Shown here piece after piece: positions 39,180-48,383 of a stretch of 64,000 bases of DNA. The translations under genes were made by a program, and so were the position numbers. Source of the DNA: Streptomyces litmocidini (GTDB lineage: Bacteria; Actinomycetota; Actinomycetes; Streptomycetales; Streptomycetaceae); the NCBI RefSeq assembly GCF_014649755.1, contig NZ_BMTQ01000006.1:124001-188000 (forward strand), read 5' to 3'. Each line of letters begins with the position of its first letter. Positions within the stretch are counted from its first letter, which is position 1. The notes under the pieces are model-generated. The model saw only the letters and a program-made list of their open reading frames with translations. It searched no databases and was not told where the DNA came from.

Positions 39180-40415
39180 ATGACACCGGAACTGCGCCGC
39201 TCCCTCGGCCTCTTCGACGCGGTCGTGATCGGCCTCGGCTCGATGGTGGGAGCCGGGATCTTCGTCGCGCTCGGGCCCGCCGCGGACGCGGCCGGTTCCG
39301 GGGCCGGACTGCTCTGGGCGCTCGGGACCGCCGCCGCCGTCGCGTACTGCAACGCCATGGCCTCGGCACGGCTCGCCGCCCTCTACCCGGCCTCCGGCGG
39401 CACCTATGTGTACGGTCGCGAACGCCTCGGTTCGTTCTGGGGCTACCTGGCCGGCTGGGCGTTCGTCGCCGGCAAGACCGCCTCGTGCGCGGCCATGGCG
39501 CTCACGGTGGGGGCGTACGTGTGGCCGGAACAGGCGCACGCGGTGGCGGTCGCCGCCGTCGTCGCCCTGACCGCCGTCAACTACGGGGGAGTTCAGAAGT
39601 CGGCGCTCCTCACGCGGGTGATCGTGGCGTTCGTCCTGGCGGTGCTCGCCTGCGTGGTGACGGCCTCCCTCGGAGCCGGCGGGGAAGGACTCGCGGCGCC
39701 CGGCGGCGACTTCACCACGGGCGGGGTCCTCCAAGCCTCGGGTTTGCTCTTCTTCGCGTTCGCGGGGTACGCGCGGATCGCCACGCTCGGCGAGGAGGTC
39801 CGCGATCCGGCCCGCACCATCCCCCGGGCGGTGCCGCTCGCCCTCGGCCTCGCGCTCGCCGTCTACGCGCTCGTCGCCGTCGCCGTGCTCGCCGTCCTCG
39901 GCCCCTCCGCCCTCGCCGCCTCCCCCGCGCCGCTCGCCGACGCGGTCCGCGCCGCGGACGCGCACCGACTGGTGCCGCTGGTCACGGCCGGCGCGGCGGT
40001 CGCCGCCCTGGGCTCGCTGCTCTCCCTGATCCTCGGGGTGTCCCGCACGACCCTGGCCATGGCCCGCGACGCGTACCTGCCGACGGCCCTCGCGGCCGTG
40101 CACCCCCGCCACCGGGTCCCGCACCGGGCGGAGCTCGCGGTGGGCGCGGTGGTGGCCGTGGTGGCGGCGACGGCGGACGTGCGGGGCGCGATCGGCTTCT
40201 CGTCGTTCGGCGTCCTCGTCTACTACGGGATCGCGAACGCCTCCGCCTGGACCCTCGGCGGCCGCGCCCGCCGGCTGGCCGCGCTCGGCCTCACCGGCTG
40301 CGCCGCCCTCGCCTTCGCCCTCCCCCTCGGTTCCGTCCTCGCGGGCTCGGGGGTCGTGGCGGCGGGGGTGGTGGCCTGGGCGATCAGCCGGGGCCGGGCG
40401 ACACCCCCCACGTGA
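39180..40415 (+). CDS. APC-superfamily amino acid permease
   Basis: A 411-residue membrane protein with about 12 hydrophobic helices. The first helix reads LGLFDAVVIGLGSMVGAGIFVALG, the classic APC glycine-rich substrate loop. YPASGGTYVYGRERLG follows helix 2, FFAFAGYARIATLGEEVRDPARTIPRA covers the helix 6 region, and LILGVSRTTLAMARDAYLP follows helix 8. The closest functional groups are cationic and neutral amino acid transporters of the YjeH/YfnA type; the substrate cannot be fixed. The ATG at 39180 lies 18 bases after alkB, so it may be read with the repair genes. Confidence 0.88.
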   Translation: MTPELRRSLGLFDAVVIGLGSMVGAGIFVALGPAADAAGSGAGLLWALGTAAAVAYCNAMASARLAALYPASGGTYVYGRERLGSFWGYLAGWAFVAGKTASCAAMALTVGAYVWPEQAHAVAVAAVVALTAVNYGGVQKSALLTRVIVAFVLAVLACVVTASLGAGGEGLAAPGGDFTTGGVLQASGLLFFAFAGYARIATLGEEVRDPARTIPRAVPLALGLALAVYALVAVAVLAVLGPSALAASPAPLADAVRAADAHRLVPLVTAGAAVAALGSLLSLILGVSRTTLAMARDAYLPTALAAVHPRHRVPHRAELAVGAVVAVVAATADVRGAIGFSSFGVLVYYGIANASAWTLGGRARRLAALGLTGCAALAFALPLGSVLAGSGVVAAGVVAWAISRGRATPPT

Positions 40416-40435
40416 GCCCGCGGGGCCCTTCCGGT

Positions 40436-40460
40436 CCCCCCGCCCGCGACGGGCGGGGGG
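40436..40460. terminator. Bidirectional terminator between APC permease and yccF genes
   Basis: An 11-bp perfect stem CCCCCCGCCCG with CGGGCGGGGGG and a 3-base loop between convergent genes. Confidence 0.78.
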
Positions 40461-40464
40461 CGCG

Positions 40465-40863
40465 TCAGCGGCCCGAGTAGGGGTACGGCCGGTCCGTGGG
40501 GACGATCTCCTTGCCGAGCGGCAGCAACGACACCGGGATCAGCTTGAAGTTCGCGACGCCCAGCGGGATGCCGATGATCGTGACGCACAACACGATCCCG
40601 GTCGTGATGTGACCGAGCGCGAGCCACCACCCCGCGAGGACCAGCCACAGCACGTTGCCGACGCAGGACGGCGCGCCCGCGTCGCGGCGGTCGACGACCA
40701 TGTGGCCGAAGGGCCAGAGCGCGTAGAGGCCGATGCGGAACGCGGCGAGCCCGAAGGGGATGCCGATGATCGTGATGCAGAGCAGGACGCCCGCGGCGAT
40801 GTAGCCCAGGAACATCCAGAAGCCGCACAGGACCAGCCATATGACGTTGAGGAGCGTCTTCAC
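40465..40863 (-). CDS. yccF: YccF domain inner-membrane protein
   Basis: A 132-residue protein with a GTG start overlapping the htpX stop (GTGA). It contains two copies of the YccF repeat: NVIWLVLCGFWMFLGYIAAG with CITIIGIPFGLAAFRIG, and NVLWLVLAGWWLALGHITTG with CVTIIGIPLGVANFKL, each giving two membrane helices. The function is unknown. Coupling to htpX suggests a membrane-quality role, which is inference. Confidence 0.88.
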   Translation of the reverse strand: MKTLLNVIWLVLCGFWMFLGYIAAGVLLCITIIGIPFGLAAFRIGLYALWPFGHMVVDRRDAGAPSCVGNVLWLVLAGWWLALGHITTGIVLCVTIIGIPLGVANFKLIPVSLLPLGKEIVPTDRPYPYSGR

Positions 40864-41723
40864 GGGCGTCGACCTGCCATCTGTTCGAGCCGGGCGATGC
40901 GCTCGGCCATCGGCGGATGGGTGGAGAACATCTTGGAGAGGCCCTGCCCGGGCCGGAAGGGGTTCGCGATCATCATGTGGCTCGCGGTCTCGATCTTCGG
41001 CTCGGGCGGCAGCGGCAGCTGCCGGGTGCCGGCCTCCAGCTTCCGCAGGGCGCCGGCGAGGGCGAGCGGGTCTCCGGTGAGCTGGGCGCCGGAGGCGTCG
41101 GCCTCGTACTCGCGGGAACGGGAGATGGCGAGCTGGATGACCGAGGCGGCGATCGGGCCGAGGATCATGATCAACAGCATGCCGAGCAGCCCGGGGCCCT
41201 CGTCGTCGTCGGAGCGGCCGACGGGGATCAGCCAGGCGAAGTTGACCAGGAACATGATCACGGAGGCGAGCGCTCCGGCGACCGAGGAGATGAGGATGTC
41301 CCGGTTGTAGACGTGGCTCAGCTCGTGTCCGATGACCCCGCGGAGCTCGCGTTCGTCGAGGAGGGCGAGGATGCCCTCGGTGCAGCAGACGGCGGCGTTG
41401 CGCGGGTTGCGGCCGGTCGCGAAGGCGTTGGGCGCCTGGGTGGGTGAGATGTAGAGCCGCGGCATGGGCTGGCGGGCCTGGGTGGAGAGCTCGCGGACCG
41501 TCCTGTACAGGGCAGGCGCCTCGAACTCGCTCACCGGGCGGGCGCGCATGGCCCGCAGCGCCAGCTTGTCGCTGTTCCAGTACGCGTACGCGTTGGTGCC
41601 GAGCGCCACGAGCAGCGCGACGATCAGCCCCGTACGCCCGAAGAAGCTGCCGATGACGATGATGAGGGCCGAGAGCCCTCCGAGGAGGACGGCGGTCCTC
41701 AGCCCGTTGTGCCGGCGGTGCAC
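40860..41723 (-). CDS. htpX: HtpX-type membrane zinc metalloprotease
   Basis: A 287-residue M48 protease. The start is the GTG of VHRRHNGLRTAVLLGG with GGAGG 7 bases upstream. Two N-terminal membrane helices (about residues 10-50) are followed by YISPTQAPNAFATGRNPRNAAVCCTEG and the zinc motif VIGHELSHVYNRDI. Two more helices come next, and REYEADASGA provides the third ligand. It degrades misfolded membrane proteins on the cytoplasmic face. Confidence 0.95.
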   Translation of the reverse strand: MHRRHNGLRTAVLLGGLSALIIVIGSFFGRTGLIVALLVALGTNAYAYWNSDKLALRAMRARPVSEFEAPALYRTVRELSTQARQPMPRLYISPTQAPNAFATGRNPRNAAVCCTEGILALLDERELRGVIGHELSHVYNRDILISSVAGALASVIMFLVNFAWLIPVGRSDDDEGPGLLGMLLIMILGPIAASVIQLAISRSREYEADASGAQLTGDPLALAGALRKLEAGTRQLPLPPEPKIETASHMMIANPFRPGQGLSKMFSTHPPMAERIARLEQMAGRRP

Positions 41724-41909
41724 GGTACGCCCTCCAGGTGGTGCGGCAGGGGAACCCTTTTTTTTCCTCGCGGTGACCTCCCCCGGATTTCGTCCGGAGG
41801 GGACCCCCATGTCCAGTGGACCCTTCCGTACCGGTCAACGCCAGGCGGAAGGTTCGGGTTCCCCGGCTCGCACGGGGCGCCGTGTGGGCCGTACGGGTGA
41901 AAGGCGCCC

Positions 41910-42365
41910 CTAGCGGCCGACGGGCGCCGGGATCTTCTCCAGGCCGAGGGCGACGGGCTCGACCTCGCTGGTGCAGTGGGCGCAGCGGGAGGCGATGGCC
42001 GGGATCTCGGTGAAGCAGCGGGGGCAGTCGCGCTTCTCCGCCTTGGGGTCCTTCGCCTCCTCCTTGGCGAACTTCGCCTGGATCTTCGTCATGGGGACGA
42101 CGATCAGGAAGTAGAGGACGGCCGCCGTGATGACGAAGGCGATGACGGCGGCGATGGCCAGACCGTACGGGAAGACCGTGCCCTGGATCGAGAAGCTGGC
42201 CTCGCTGAAGTCGCCGACCGAACCGGTCGCCAGGCCGATGAGCGGGGTGATGAACGCCTTGCTGAAGCCGGTGACGACGGCCGTGAACGCCGAGCCGACG
42301 GCCAGGCCGATGGCCATCGAGATGACGTTCCCGCGAAGGATGAAGTCCTTGAATCCGTTCAGCAC
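41910..42365 (-). CDS. mscL: Large-conductance mechanosensitive channel with zinc-ribbon tail
   Basis: A 151-residue channel. LNGFKDFILRGNVISMAIGLAVGSAFTAVV is the pore-lining first helix (shown here by its first part, LNGFKDFILRGN), and the second helix spans about residues 68-92. The cytoplasmic end differs from E. coli: after the usual charged helix there is CPRCFTEIPAIASRCAHC, a four-cysteine ribbon known in many actinobacterial MscL proteins. It opens under membrane tension to release solutes in hypo-osmotic shock. Confidence 0.94.
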   Translation of the reverse strand: MLNGFKDFILRGNVISMAIGLAVGSAFTAVVTGFSKAFITPLIGLATGSVGDFSEASFSIQGTVFPYGLAIAAVIAFVITAAVLYFLIVVPMTKIQAKFAKEEAKDPKAEKRDCPRCFTEIPAIASRCAHCTSEVEPVALGLEKIPAPVGR

Positions 42366-42398
42366 GGGGTGTTGCTCCTCGGTATGTCTCTGCGGGGG

Positions 42399-43895
42399 TC
42401 AGAACAGGGTCGTCGCCGCGAAGCGGAGGGCGAACTGCGGGTAGCCCGACAGCACGGCTCCGGCGACGGCGGTCAGCACGATCGCCAGGGTGACCGGAAC
42501 GGGGGCCCTGTGGGGGGCCTTCTCGGCCGCCCCCTCCGGCGCGCGGAAGAGCAGGGCCGTCCAGCGCAGGTAGTAGAAGAGCGCGATCACGACGTTGACG
42601 CCCATGATCACGGCCAGCCATCCGAGGCCCGCGTCGACGGCCGCCGAGAAGACGGTCACCTTGGCGAAGAGGCCGATGATACCCGGGGGCAAACCGGCCA
42701 GATTCAGGAGGAAGAACCCGAGCGCGAGGGCGGCGGCGGGGCGGGCGGCGTACAGGCCCCGGTAGTCCGCGATCCGGTTCTCGGGGCGGGTGCGGGCGAC
42801 GAGCGCGACGACCGCGAAGGCGCCGAGGTTCACGACGGCGTACATCAGGGCGTACGCGACGGTGGCGCCGATCTGGTCGTCGCCGGAGTACGCGGCGGCC
42901 GCGATCGGCACCAGGAGGTAGCCGGCCTGGGCGACGGAGGACCAGGCGAGGAGCCGTACCGCGCTCCACGCGCGCGTGGAGACCTGGCGGAGGGCGGCGA
43001 CGTTGCCGGCGGTCATGGTGAGCGCGGCGAGGACGGCGAGCGCCGGGCCCCACACGTCCGCGTACGACGGGAAGGCGACGACGGTCACCAGGACGAGACC
43101 GGTGAAGCCGACGGCCTTGCCCACGACGGAGAGGTAGGCGGCGACGGGCAGCGGGGCGCCGACGTAGGTGTCGGGCACCCAGAAGTGGAAGGGGACGGCG
43201 GCCGTCTTGAAGGCGAAGCCGACGAGGGTGAGGGCGACGCCGGCCTCGGAGAGGGTCTGGAGCTGTCCGGGGACGTCGTCGAGGCGCTGGGCGACCTCCG
43301 TGAGGTGGAGGGTGCCGGTCGCCGCGTACACGAAGCTGACGCCGAGGAGGGTGACGGCGGTCGCGGTGACGGAGGAGAGGAAGAACTTGAGCGCGGCCTC
43401 GCCGGACATGCGGTCGCCGCGCTTGAGGCCGACCAGCGCGAAGGCCGGCAGCGAGGCCACCTCCAGGGCGACCACGAGGGTCGCCAGGTCCCGTGAGGCG
43501 GGCAGCAGGGCGGCGCCGGCGGCGGAGGAGAGCAGCAGGAACCAGTACTCGCCGGCCGGGAGCCTCTCGCGGGTGGCGTCCAGGGAGAGGAGCGCGGTGA
43601 GCAGCGCGCCGGCGAGGACGAGCAGCTGGATGACGAGGGTGAAGTGGTCGGCGGTGTAGCTGCACGCCTGGGTGCGGGTGTCGGCGGTGAGGCAGAAGGT
43701 CTCGCGGTCGCCGGACCGCAGCGGCAGGAGGAGGGCGAGGGCGGCGGTGAGGCCGCCGATCGCGGTCCAGCCGAGGAGCTGCTTGCGCTCCTGGGGGACG
43801 AAGAGGTCGGCGACGAGGACGACGAGCGCGACCACGGCGGTGAGGGTCGGGGGCGCGATCGCGAGCCAGTCGACGGACTGGACGAGGGACGTCAT
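42399..43895 (-). CDS. nuoN: NADH-quinone oxidoreductase subunit N
   Basis: A 498-residue antiporter-like membrane subunit with about 14 helices. MTSLVQSVDWLAIAPPTLTA opens the protein, LVALEVASLPAFALVGLKRG carries the conserved helix 5 glutamate, and FKTAAVPFHFWVPDTYVGAPLPV carries the pumping lysine. It is the last gene of the operon, coupled to nuoM by ATGA. It forms one of the proton channels of complex I. Confidence 0.95.
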   Translation of the reverse strand: MTSLVQSVDWLAIAPPTLTAVVALVVLVADLFVPQERKQLLGWTAIGGLTAALALLLPLRSGDRETFCLTADTRTQACSYTADHFTLVIQLLVLAGALLTALLSLDATRERLPAGEYWFLLLSSAAGAALLPASRDLATLVVALEVASLPAFALVGLKRGDRMSGEAALKFFLSSVTATAVTLLGVSFVYAATGTLHLTEVAQRLDDVPGQLQTLSEAGVALTLVGFAFKTAAVPFHFWVPDTYVGAPLPVAAYLSVVGKAVGFTGLVLVTVVAFPSYADVWGPALAVLAALTMTAGNVAALRQVSTRAWSAVRLLAWSSVAQAGYLLVPIAAAAYSGDDQIGATVAYALMYAVVNLGAFAVVALVARTRPENRIADYRGLYAARPAAALALGFFLLNLAGLPPGIIGLFAKVTVFSAAVDAGLGWLAVIMGVNVVIALFYYLRWTALLFRAPEGAAEKAPHRAPVPVTLAIVLTAVAGAVLSGYPQFALRFAATTLF

Positions 43896-45493
43896 CGGGG
43901 GCCTCCCGCGAGGAGCTGCTGGACGGCCGGGTCGGTGAGGCCGAGGAGGACGGCGGGCCAGAGTCCGGCGAGGACGGTGAGGGCGACGAGCGGGGTCCAG
44001 GCGGCGAACTCGTACCCCTGGACGTCGGCGACGGCCGTCTCCCCGGCGGGCCGCGGGCCGCCCATGCAGACGCGGCGGACGACGACGAGGAGGTAGGCGG
44101 CGGTGAGGAGGGTGCCGAAGGCGCCGATCGCCATGAAGGTGAGGAAGGCGGGGCGGTTGAGCCCGGCGGCCGGGTCGAAGGCGCCGAAGAGGGCGAGCAT
44201 CTCGCCCCAGAATCCGGCGAGGCCGGGCAGTCCGAGGGAGGCGACGGCGGCGAAGGCGAGGAGGGCGCCGAGGCGGGGGGCCCGGCCGTAGAGGGCTGCG
44301 CCGGTGGCGCCGGCGAGGGTGTCGAGGTCGGCGGTGCCGTAGCGGTCCTTGACGGCTCCGACCAGGAAGAACAGCAGGCCGGTGATGAGGCCGTGGGCGA
44401 TGTTGGCGAAGAGCGCGCCGTTGACGCCGGTGGGGGTCATGGTGGCGATGCCGAGGAGCACGAAGCCCATGTGGCCGACGGAGGAGTACGCGATGAGGCG
44501 CTTGAGGTCGCCCTTGCTGCCGGGCCTCGCGAGGGCGAGGCAGGCGAGCGAGCCGTAGATGATCCCGGCGACGGCGAAGGCGGCGAGGTACGGGGCGAAG
44601 GTCCGCATGCCGTCGGGGGCGATCGGCAGGACGATCCGGACGAAGCCGTACGTGCCCATCTTGAGCAGGACGCCGGCGAGGAGGACGGAGCCGACGGTCG
44701 GGGCGGCGGTGTGGGCGTCCGGGAGCCAGCTGTGCAGCGGCCACATCGGGGTCTTCACGGCGAGCCCGAGGCCGATCGCGAGAACGGCGATGACCTGCAC
44801 CGATGTGGTCAGTCCGCGGCCGTTGTCGGCGGCGAGTGCCACCATGTCGAACGTGCCCGCCTTCACACCGATGAGGAGCAGGCCGAGCAGCATGACGACG
44901 GAGCCGAGCAGCGTGTAGAGGATGAACTTCCAGGCGGCGGCCTGCCTGCCCTCGCCGCCCCAGCGGGCGATCAGGAAGTACATCGGGATGAGGACCGTCT
45001 CGAAGGCCAGGAAGAACAGGACGAGGTCGAGGACGGCGAAGGTGGCGAGGGTGCCGGACTCCAGGACGAGCAGCAGGGCGACGAAGGCCTTGGGGGAAGG
45101 CCCCGGGGCCCCCGGCGTCGGCCGCTGGTGCTGCTGCTTGAAGTAGCTGTACAGCGCGCAGAGGAAGGTCAGCAGCGCGGTCAGGACCAGGAGGGGGAGG
45201 GAGATGCCGTCGACACCGAGGTGGATGCGCACGTCCAGCGCCCTGATCCAGCTGATGTCCGTCGTGGCCTGCATCGTCGACGGGTGGTCGTGGTCGAAGC
45301 CGAGCGCGAGGACGAGCGCGGCCAGCAGGATGACGCCGGTGACGGTGACGCCGTGGCGCAGCACGGCCTGGTCGGGTGACTTCCCCTTCAGTCCGGGCGG
45401 GGCGGGCAGGAAGGCGGCGACGGCGCCGACCAGCGGGCCGACGACGATCGACGCGAGGAGGAACTGCATCACGGATTCGCTGATATCGATCAC
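43892..45493 (-). CDS. nuoM: NADH-quinone oxidoreductase subunit M
   Basis: A 533-residue antiporter-like membrane subunit. FLAFETVLIPMYFLIARWGG has the helix 5 glutamate, VKTPMWPLHSWLPDAHTAAPT the conserved lysine and helix break, and SSVGHMGFVLLGIAT a further conserved helix. The gene follows nuoL by 3 bases and overlaps nuoN. Confidence 0.95.
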   Translation of the reverse strand: MIDISESVMQFLLASIVVGPLVGAVAAFLPAPPGLKGKSPDQAVLRHGVTVTGVILLAALVLALGFDHDHPSTMQATTDISWIRALDVRIHLGVDGISLPLLVLTALLTFLCALYSYFKQQHQRPTPGAPGPSPKAFVALLLVLESGTLATFAVLDLVLFFLAFETVLIPMYFLIARWGGEGRQAAAWKFILYTLLGSVVMLLGLLLIGVKAGTFDMVALAADNGRGLTTSVQVIAVLAIGLGLAVKTPMWPLHSWLPDAHTAAPTVGSVLLAGVLLKMGTYGFVRIVLPIAPDGMRTFAPYLAAFAVAGIIYGSLACLALARPGSKGDLKRLIAYSSVGHMGFVLLGIATMTPTGVNGALFANIAHGLITGLLFFLVGAVKDRYGTADLDTLAGATGAALYGRAPRLGALLAFAAVASLGLPGLAGFWGEMLALFGAFDPAAGLNRPAFLTFMAIGAFGTLLTAAYLLVVVRRVCMGGPRPAGETAVADVQGYEFAAWTPLVALTVLAGLWPAVLLGLTDPAVQQLLAGGPR

Positions 45494-45496
45494 GGC

Positions 45497-47488
45497 TCAC
45501 GCTCCGGCGACGGCGTTGGCGAGGGCGACGGCGACGATCGCCAGGACGACGGAGCCGGCGAGCAGGGCGCTCAGGTAGGTCTGGACGTTGCCGGTCTGGG
45601 CGCGGCGGACGAGCCATCCGAGGCCCTTCGCGCCGTTCCCCGCGGCCCGTACGTAGGTGTCGACGACCTCGCGGTCCAGGAAGCGGACCAGGGAGGCGGC
45701 GGCGAGTACGGGGCGGACGAAGGCGGTCCGGTAGACGGCGTCCAGGTGGAAGCCGGCGGCGGCCGGTCCGTGCAGCGGTCCCAGGAGGGCGCGGCCGGGG
45801 TCGGCCGGGTCCTCGGCGGGCCGCGGCAGGTGCAGCGCCTCGGCTTCGACCTGACCCGCCTCGGCGTCCGGGTGGGCGACGCGCGGGACGGGGGCGGGCA
45901 CGGAGGCCGTGACCGGGGTGCGGGTCGCGAGGGTCCGCCAGACCGCGTAGGTGATCACGGCTCCGGCGACGGCGAGGCCGGTGCCGAGGACGGCCGTGGT
46001 CAGGGTCGGGGTGAGGGCGTGCCCGTCGAACCAGTCGTCGAGGTACGTGACGGTCGTACCGAAGCCCAGGGAGGGGATCGCGAGCACCCACAGGACGCTC
46101 GTCATGGCGATCGGCTGGCGCCCGTGGTCGGGGGCCTCGGGGCCGCGGCCGCGGAAGGTCCGCAGCCAGAGGCGGAGCGCGTAGGCGGCGGTGAGCAGGG
46201 CGGTCAGCAGACCCGCGACGAGGACGGTCCAGCCGGCCCCGGCGGGGGCGACGTCCCGCTCGCCGAGGGCGGTGTGCTCGGCGGCCACGAGCACGGCCTC
46301 CTTGGAGAAGAAGCCGGCGAAGGGCGGGATCGCGGCGAGCGCGAGGAGGGCGACGGTCATCGTCCAGTACGCGTCGGGGACGCGCCGGGCGAGGCCGCTC
46401 ATGCGGGACATCGCGGTGAGCGAGTTGGTGCCGGCGGCGTGGATGACCGCGCCGGCGGCGAGGAACAGCAGCGCCTTGAACGCGGCGTGCGAGAGGAGGT
46501 GGAAGACGGCGGCCCCGCGGTCGCCGACGGCGAGGGCCCCGGCCATGTAGCCGAGCTGTCCCATCGTCGAGTAGGCGAGGACCCGCTTGATGTCGTCCTG
46601 GGCGAGCGCGGCGAGCGCCGAGCCGACCATGGTGATCGCGGCCATCACGGCGAGCACGGTCATCGCGGCGGCGGAGGCGGCGAAGACCGGGAGGAGCCGG
46701 GCCGTGAAGTAGATGCCGGCGGCGACCATCGTCGCCGCGTGGATGAGCGCGGAGACGGGGGTGGGGCCGGCCATGGCGTCCGGGAGCCAGGTGTGGAGCG
46801 GGAACTGCGCGGACTTGCCCGCGACGCCGGCGAGCAGCAGCAGCGCGATCACGGTGGGGTGGTCGAGGCCGCCGCTCGCGACGGCGCCGAGGACGCCCGT
46901 GATCCGGAACGTGCCCGCGTCGGCGGCGAGCGCGAAGAGACCGATCAGGAAGGGGACGTCGCCGAGCTTGGTGACGAGGAAGGCCTTCAGGGAGGCGGAC
47001 CGGGCCTCGGGGGTCTCCCAGTAGTGGCCGACGAGGAAGTACGAGCAGATGCCCATGACCTCCCAGCCGACCAGGAGCACCATCAGGTCGCCGGAGTAGA
47101 CGACGAGCAGCATCGCGGAGGTGAAGAGGGAGACGAGCGCGGCGTACGAGGGGTAGCGCGGGTCGTCGCGGAGGTAGCCGGTCGAGTAGACCTGCACACA
47201 GGTGGCGACCACGCCGACGAGGACGGCGACGAGGGCGGCGAAGCCGTCGATGTGGAGGGCCAGGTCGATGGGGACCGAGCCGGTCGGGGTGAGCTGGGTG
47301 GCGGCGTCGATCGCCCTGCCCCCGCCCTGGCGGGCGGCGACGAGGGCGGCCAGGACGGCGGCGGTGAGCGTCGGCAGCACGGCCAGCGGGCGGACGAGGC
47401 CGGGCGCGGTGCGGCCCAGCAGGAGTCCGGCGACGGAGCCGAGGAAGGGGAGGAGGGGGACGAGGACGGCGAGGGTGGTCGTGGTCAC
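45497..47488 (-). CDS. nuoL: NADH-quinone oxidoreductase subunit L
   Basis: A 663-residue membrane subunit with the antiporter core (LLVGWEVMGICSYFLVGHYW; GKSAQFPLHTWLPDAMAGPTPV; STMGQLGYMAGALAVG) and an extra C-terminal part. That part includes a variable hydrophilic loop (about residues 520-570) and the end helix that in complex I runs along the other pump subunits. It starts with GTG overlapping the nuoK stop. Confidence 0.95.
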   Translation of the reverse strand: MTTTTLAVLVPLLPFLGSVAGLLLGRTAPGLVRPLAVLPTLTAAVLAALVAARQGGGRAIDAATQLTPTGSVPIDLALHIDGFAALVAVLVGVVATCVQVYSTGYLRDDPRYPSYAALVSLFTSAMLLVVYSGDLMVLLVGWEVMGICSYFLVGHYWETPEARSASLKAFLVTKLGDVPFLIGLFALAADAGTFRITGVLGAVASGGLDHPTVIALLLLAGVAGKSAQFPLHTWLPDAMAGPTPVSALIHAATMVAAGIYFTARLLPVFAASAAAMTVLAVMAAITMVGSALAALAQDDIKRVLAYSTMGQLGYMAGALAVGDRGAAVFHLLSHAAFKALLFLAAGAVIHAAGTNSLTAMSRMSGLARRVPDAYWTMTVALLALAAIPPFAGFFSKEAVLVAAEHTALGERDVAPAGAGWTVLVAGLLTALLTAAYALRLWLRTFRGRGPEAPDHGRQPIAMTSVLWVLAIPSLGFGTTVTYLDDWFDGHALTPTLTTAVLGTGLAVAGAVITYAVWRTLATRTPVTASVPAPVPRVAHPDAEAGQVEAEALHLPRPAEDPADPGRALLGPLHGPAAAGFHLDAVYRTAFVRPVLAAASLVRFLDREVVDTYVRAAGNGAKGLGWLVRRAQTGNVQTYLSALLAGSVVLAIVAVALANAVAGA

Positions 47489-47826
47489 GCGGCGGCCTCG
47501 GCCTTCTCCTCGGCGGACGGCTGTTCCCTGGTGTCGCGCAGACGGTCGACGTCCGAGGTGCCGCGGTTGCGGTGGACCATCAGGACGATGGCGAGTCCGA
47601 TGCCGATCTCGGCTGCGGCGACGGCGACGGTGAAGAGGGTGAGGGCCTGGCCGGCGTGGAGGGCGTCACGGAGCCAGACGTCGAAGGCGACCAGGTTGAG
47701 GTTGACGGCGTTGAGCATCAGCTCGACGGACATCAGGACCAGGATCGCGTTGCGGCGGGCGAGGACGCCGTAGAGGCCGACGGCGAAGAGGAGGGCGGCG
47801 AGGACGGCCGGGTAGGCGAGGTGCAT
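47485..47826 (-). CDS. nuoK: NADH-quinone oxidoreductase subunit K
   Basis: A 113-residue subunit with three membrane helices. LYGVLARRNAILVLMSVELMLNAVNL holds the two conserved glutamate-region helices (key glutamate in VELMLNA), and VAAAEIGIGLAIVLMVHRN holds the third. A short charged C-terminal tail (about 20 residues) is added. It is coupled upstream by TGATG and downstream by GTGA. Confidence 0.95.
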   Translation of the reverse strand: MHLAYPAVLAALLFAVGLYGVLARRNAILVLMSVELMLNAVNLNLVAFDVWLRDALHAGQALTLFTVAVAAAEIGIGLAIVLMVHRNRGTSDVDRLRDTREQPSAEEKAEAAA

Positions 47827-48383
47827 CAGCGCTCGTCCTCCTTCTTCTTGCGGGAGAGGACGATCGCGCCGACGAGGGCGGCGAGCAGCAGCACGGACAG
47901 CGCCTCGAAGGGCAGCACCCAGTGCCGGAAGAGGATCTGGCCGATCACGTCCGTGGAGCCCTGGGCGGGCCCGTCCAGGTCGATCCAGGTCGTGCGGAAC
48001 GCGTCGACGACGACCCAGACGAGGGCGGCCGCGGCGGCCAGGGCGACGGCGAGGGCGACCGGCCGGTTGCCGGAGTCGGCGTCCGGGGAGCGGCCGATGG
48101 GGGCCTTGGTGAGCATGAGACCGAAGAGGAGGAGGACGACGACGGAACCGACGTAGATCAGGACCTGGACCCAGGCGATGAACTCGGCGGTCAGGAGGAG
48201 GTACTCGACGGCCAGCCCGCCGAGCGCCACGACCAGCCAGAGGGCGGCGTGCACCAGCTGGCGGGTGGTGACGGTGACGAGGGCGGCGCCGAGGGTGGCG
48301 AGGCCGACGAGGACGAAGGCGACCTCGACGCCGGTGGGCGAGAGGAAGCCGTGGGCTGCCGCTGTTGTCGCTGCGAGGGTCAC
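47826..48383 (-). CDS. nuoJ: NADH-quinone oxidoreductase subunit J
   Basis: A 185-residue subunit with five hydrophobic helices. LLTAEFIAWVQVLIYVGSVVVLLLF is the conserved helix 3 with the pi-bulge region of complex I. A GTG start overlaps the nuoI stop, and the stop overlaps the nuoK ATG. Confidence 0.94.
   Translation of the reverse strand: MTLAATTAAAHGFLSPTGVEVAFVLVGLATLGAALVTVTTRQLVHAALWLVVALGGLAVEYLLLTAEFIAWVQVLIYVGSVVVLLLFGLMLTKAPIGRSPDADSGNRPVALAVALAAAAALVWVVVDAFRTTWIDLDGPAQGSTDVIGQILFRHWVLPFEALSVLLLAALVGAIVLSRKKKEDER

Noticed and set aside
42399..46091. A single 1230-residue fusion of NuoM-like and NuoN sequences
   Set aside because: Only the part from the ATG at 43895 is NuoN; the rest is an out-of-frame shadow of nuoM.
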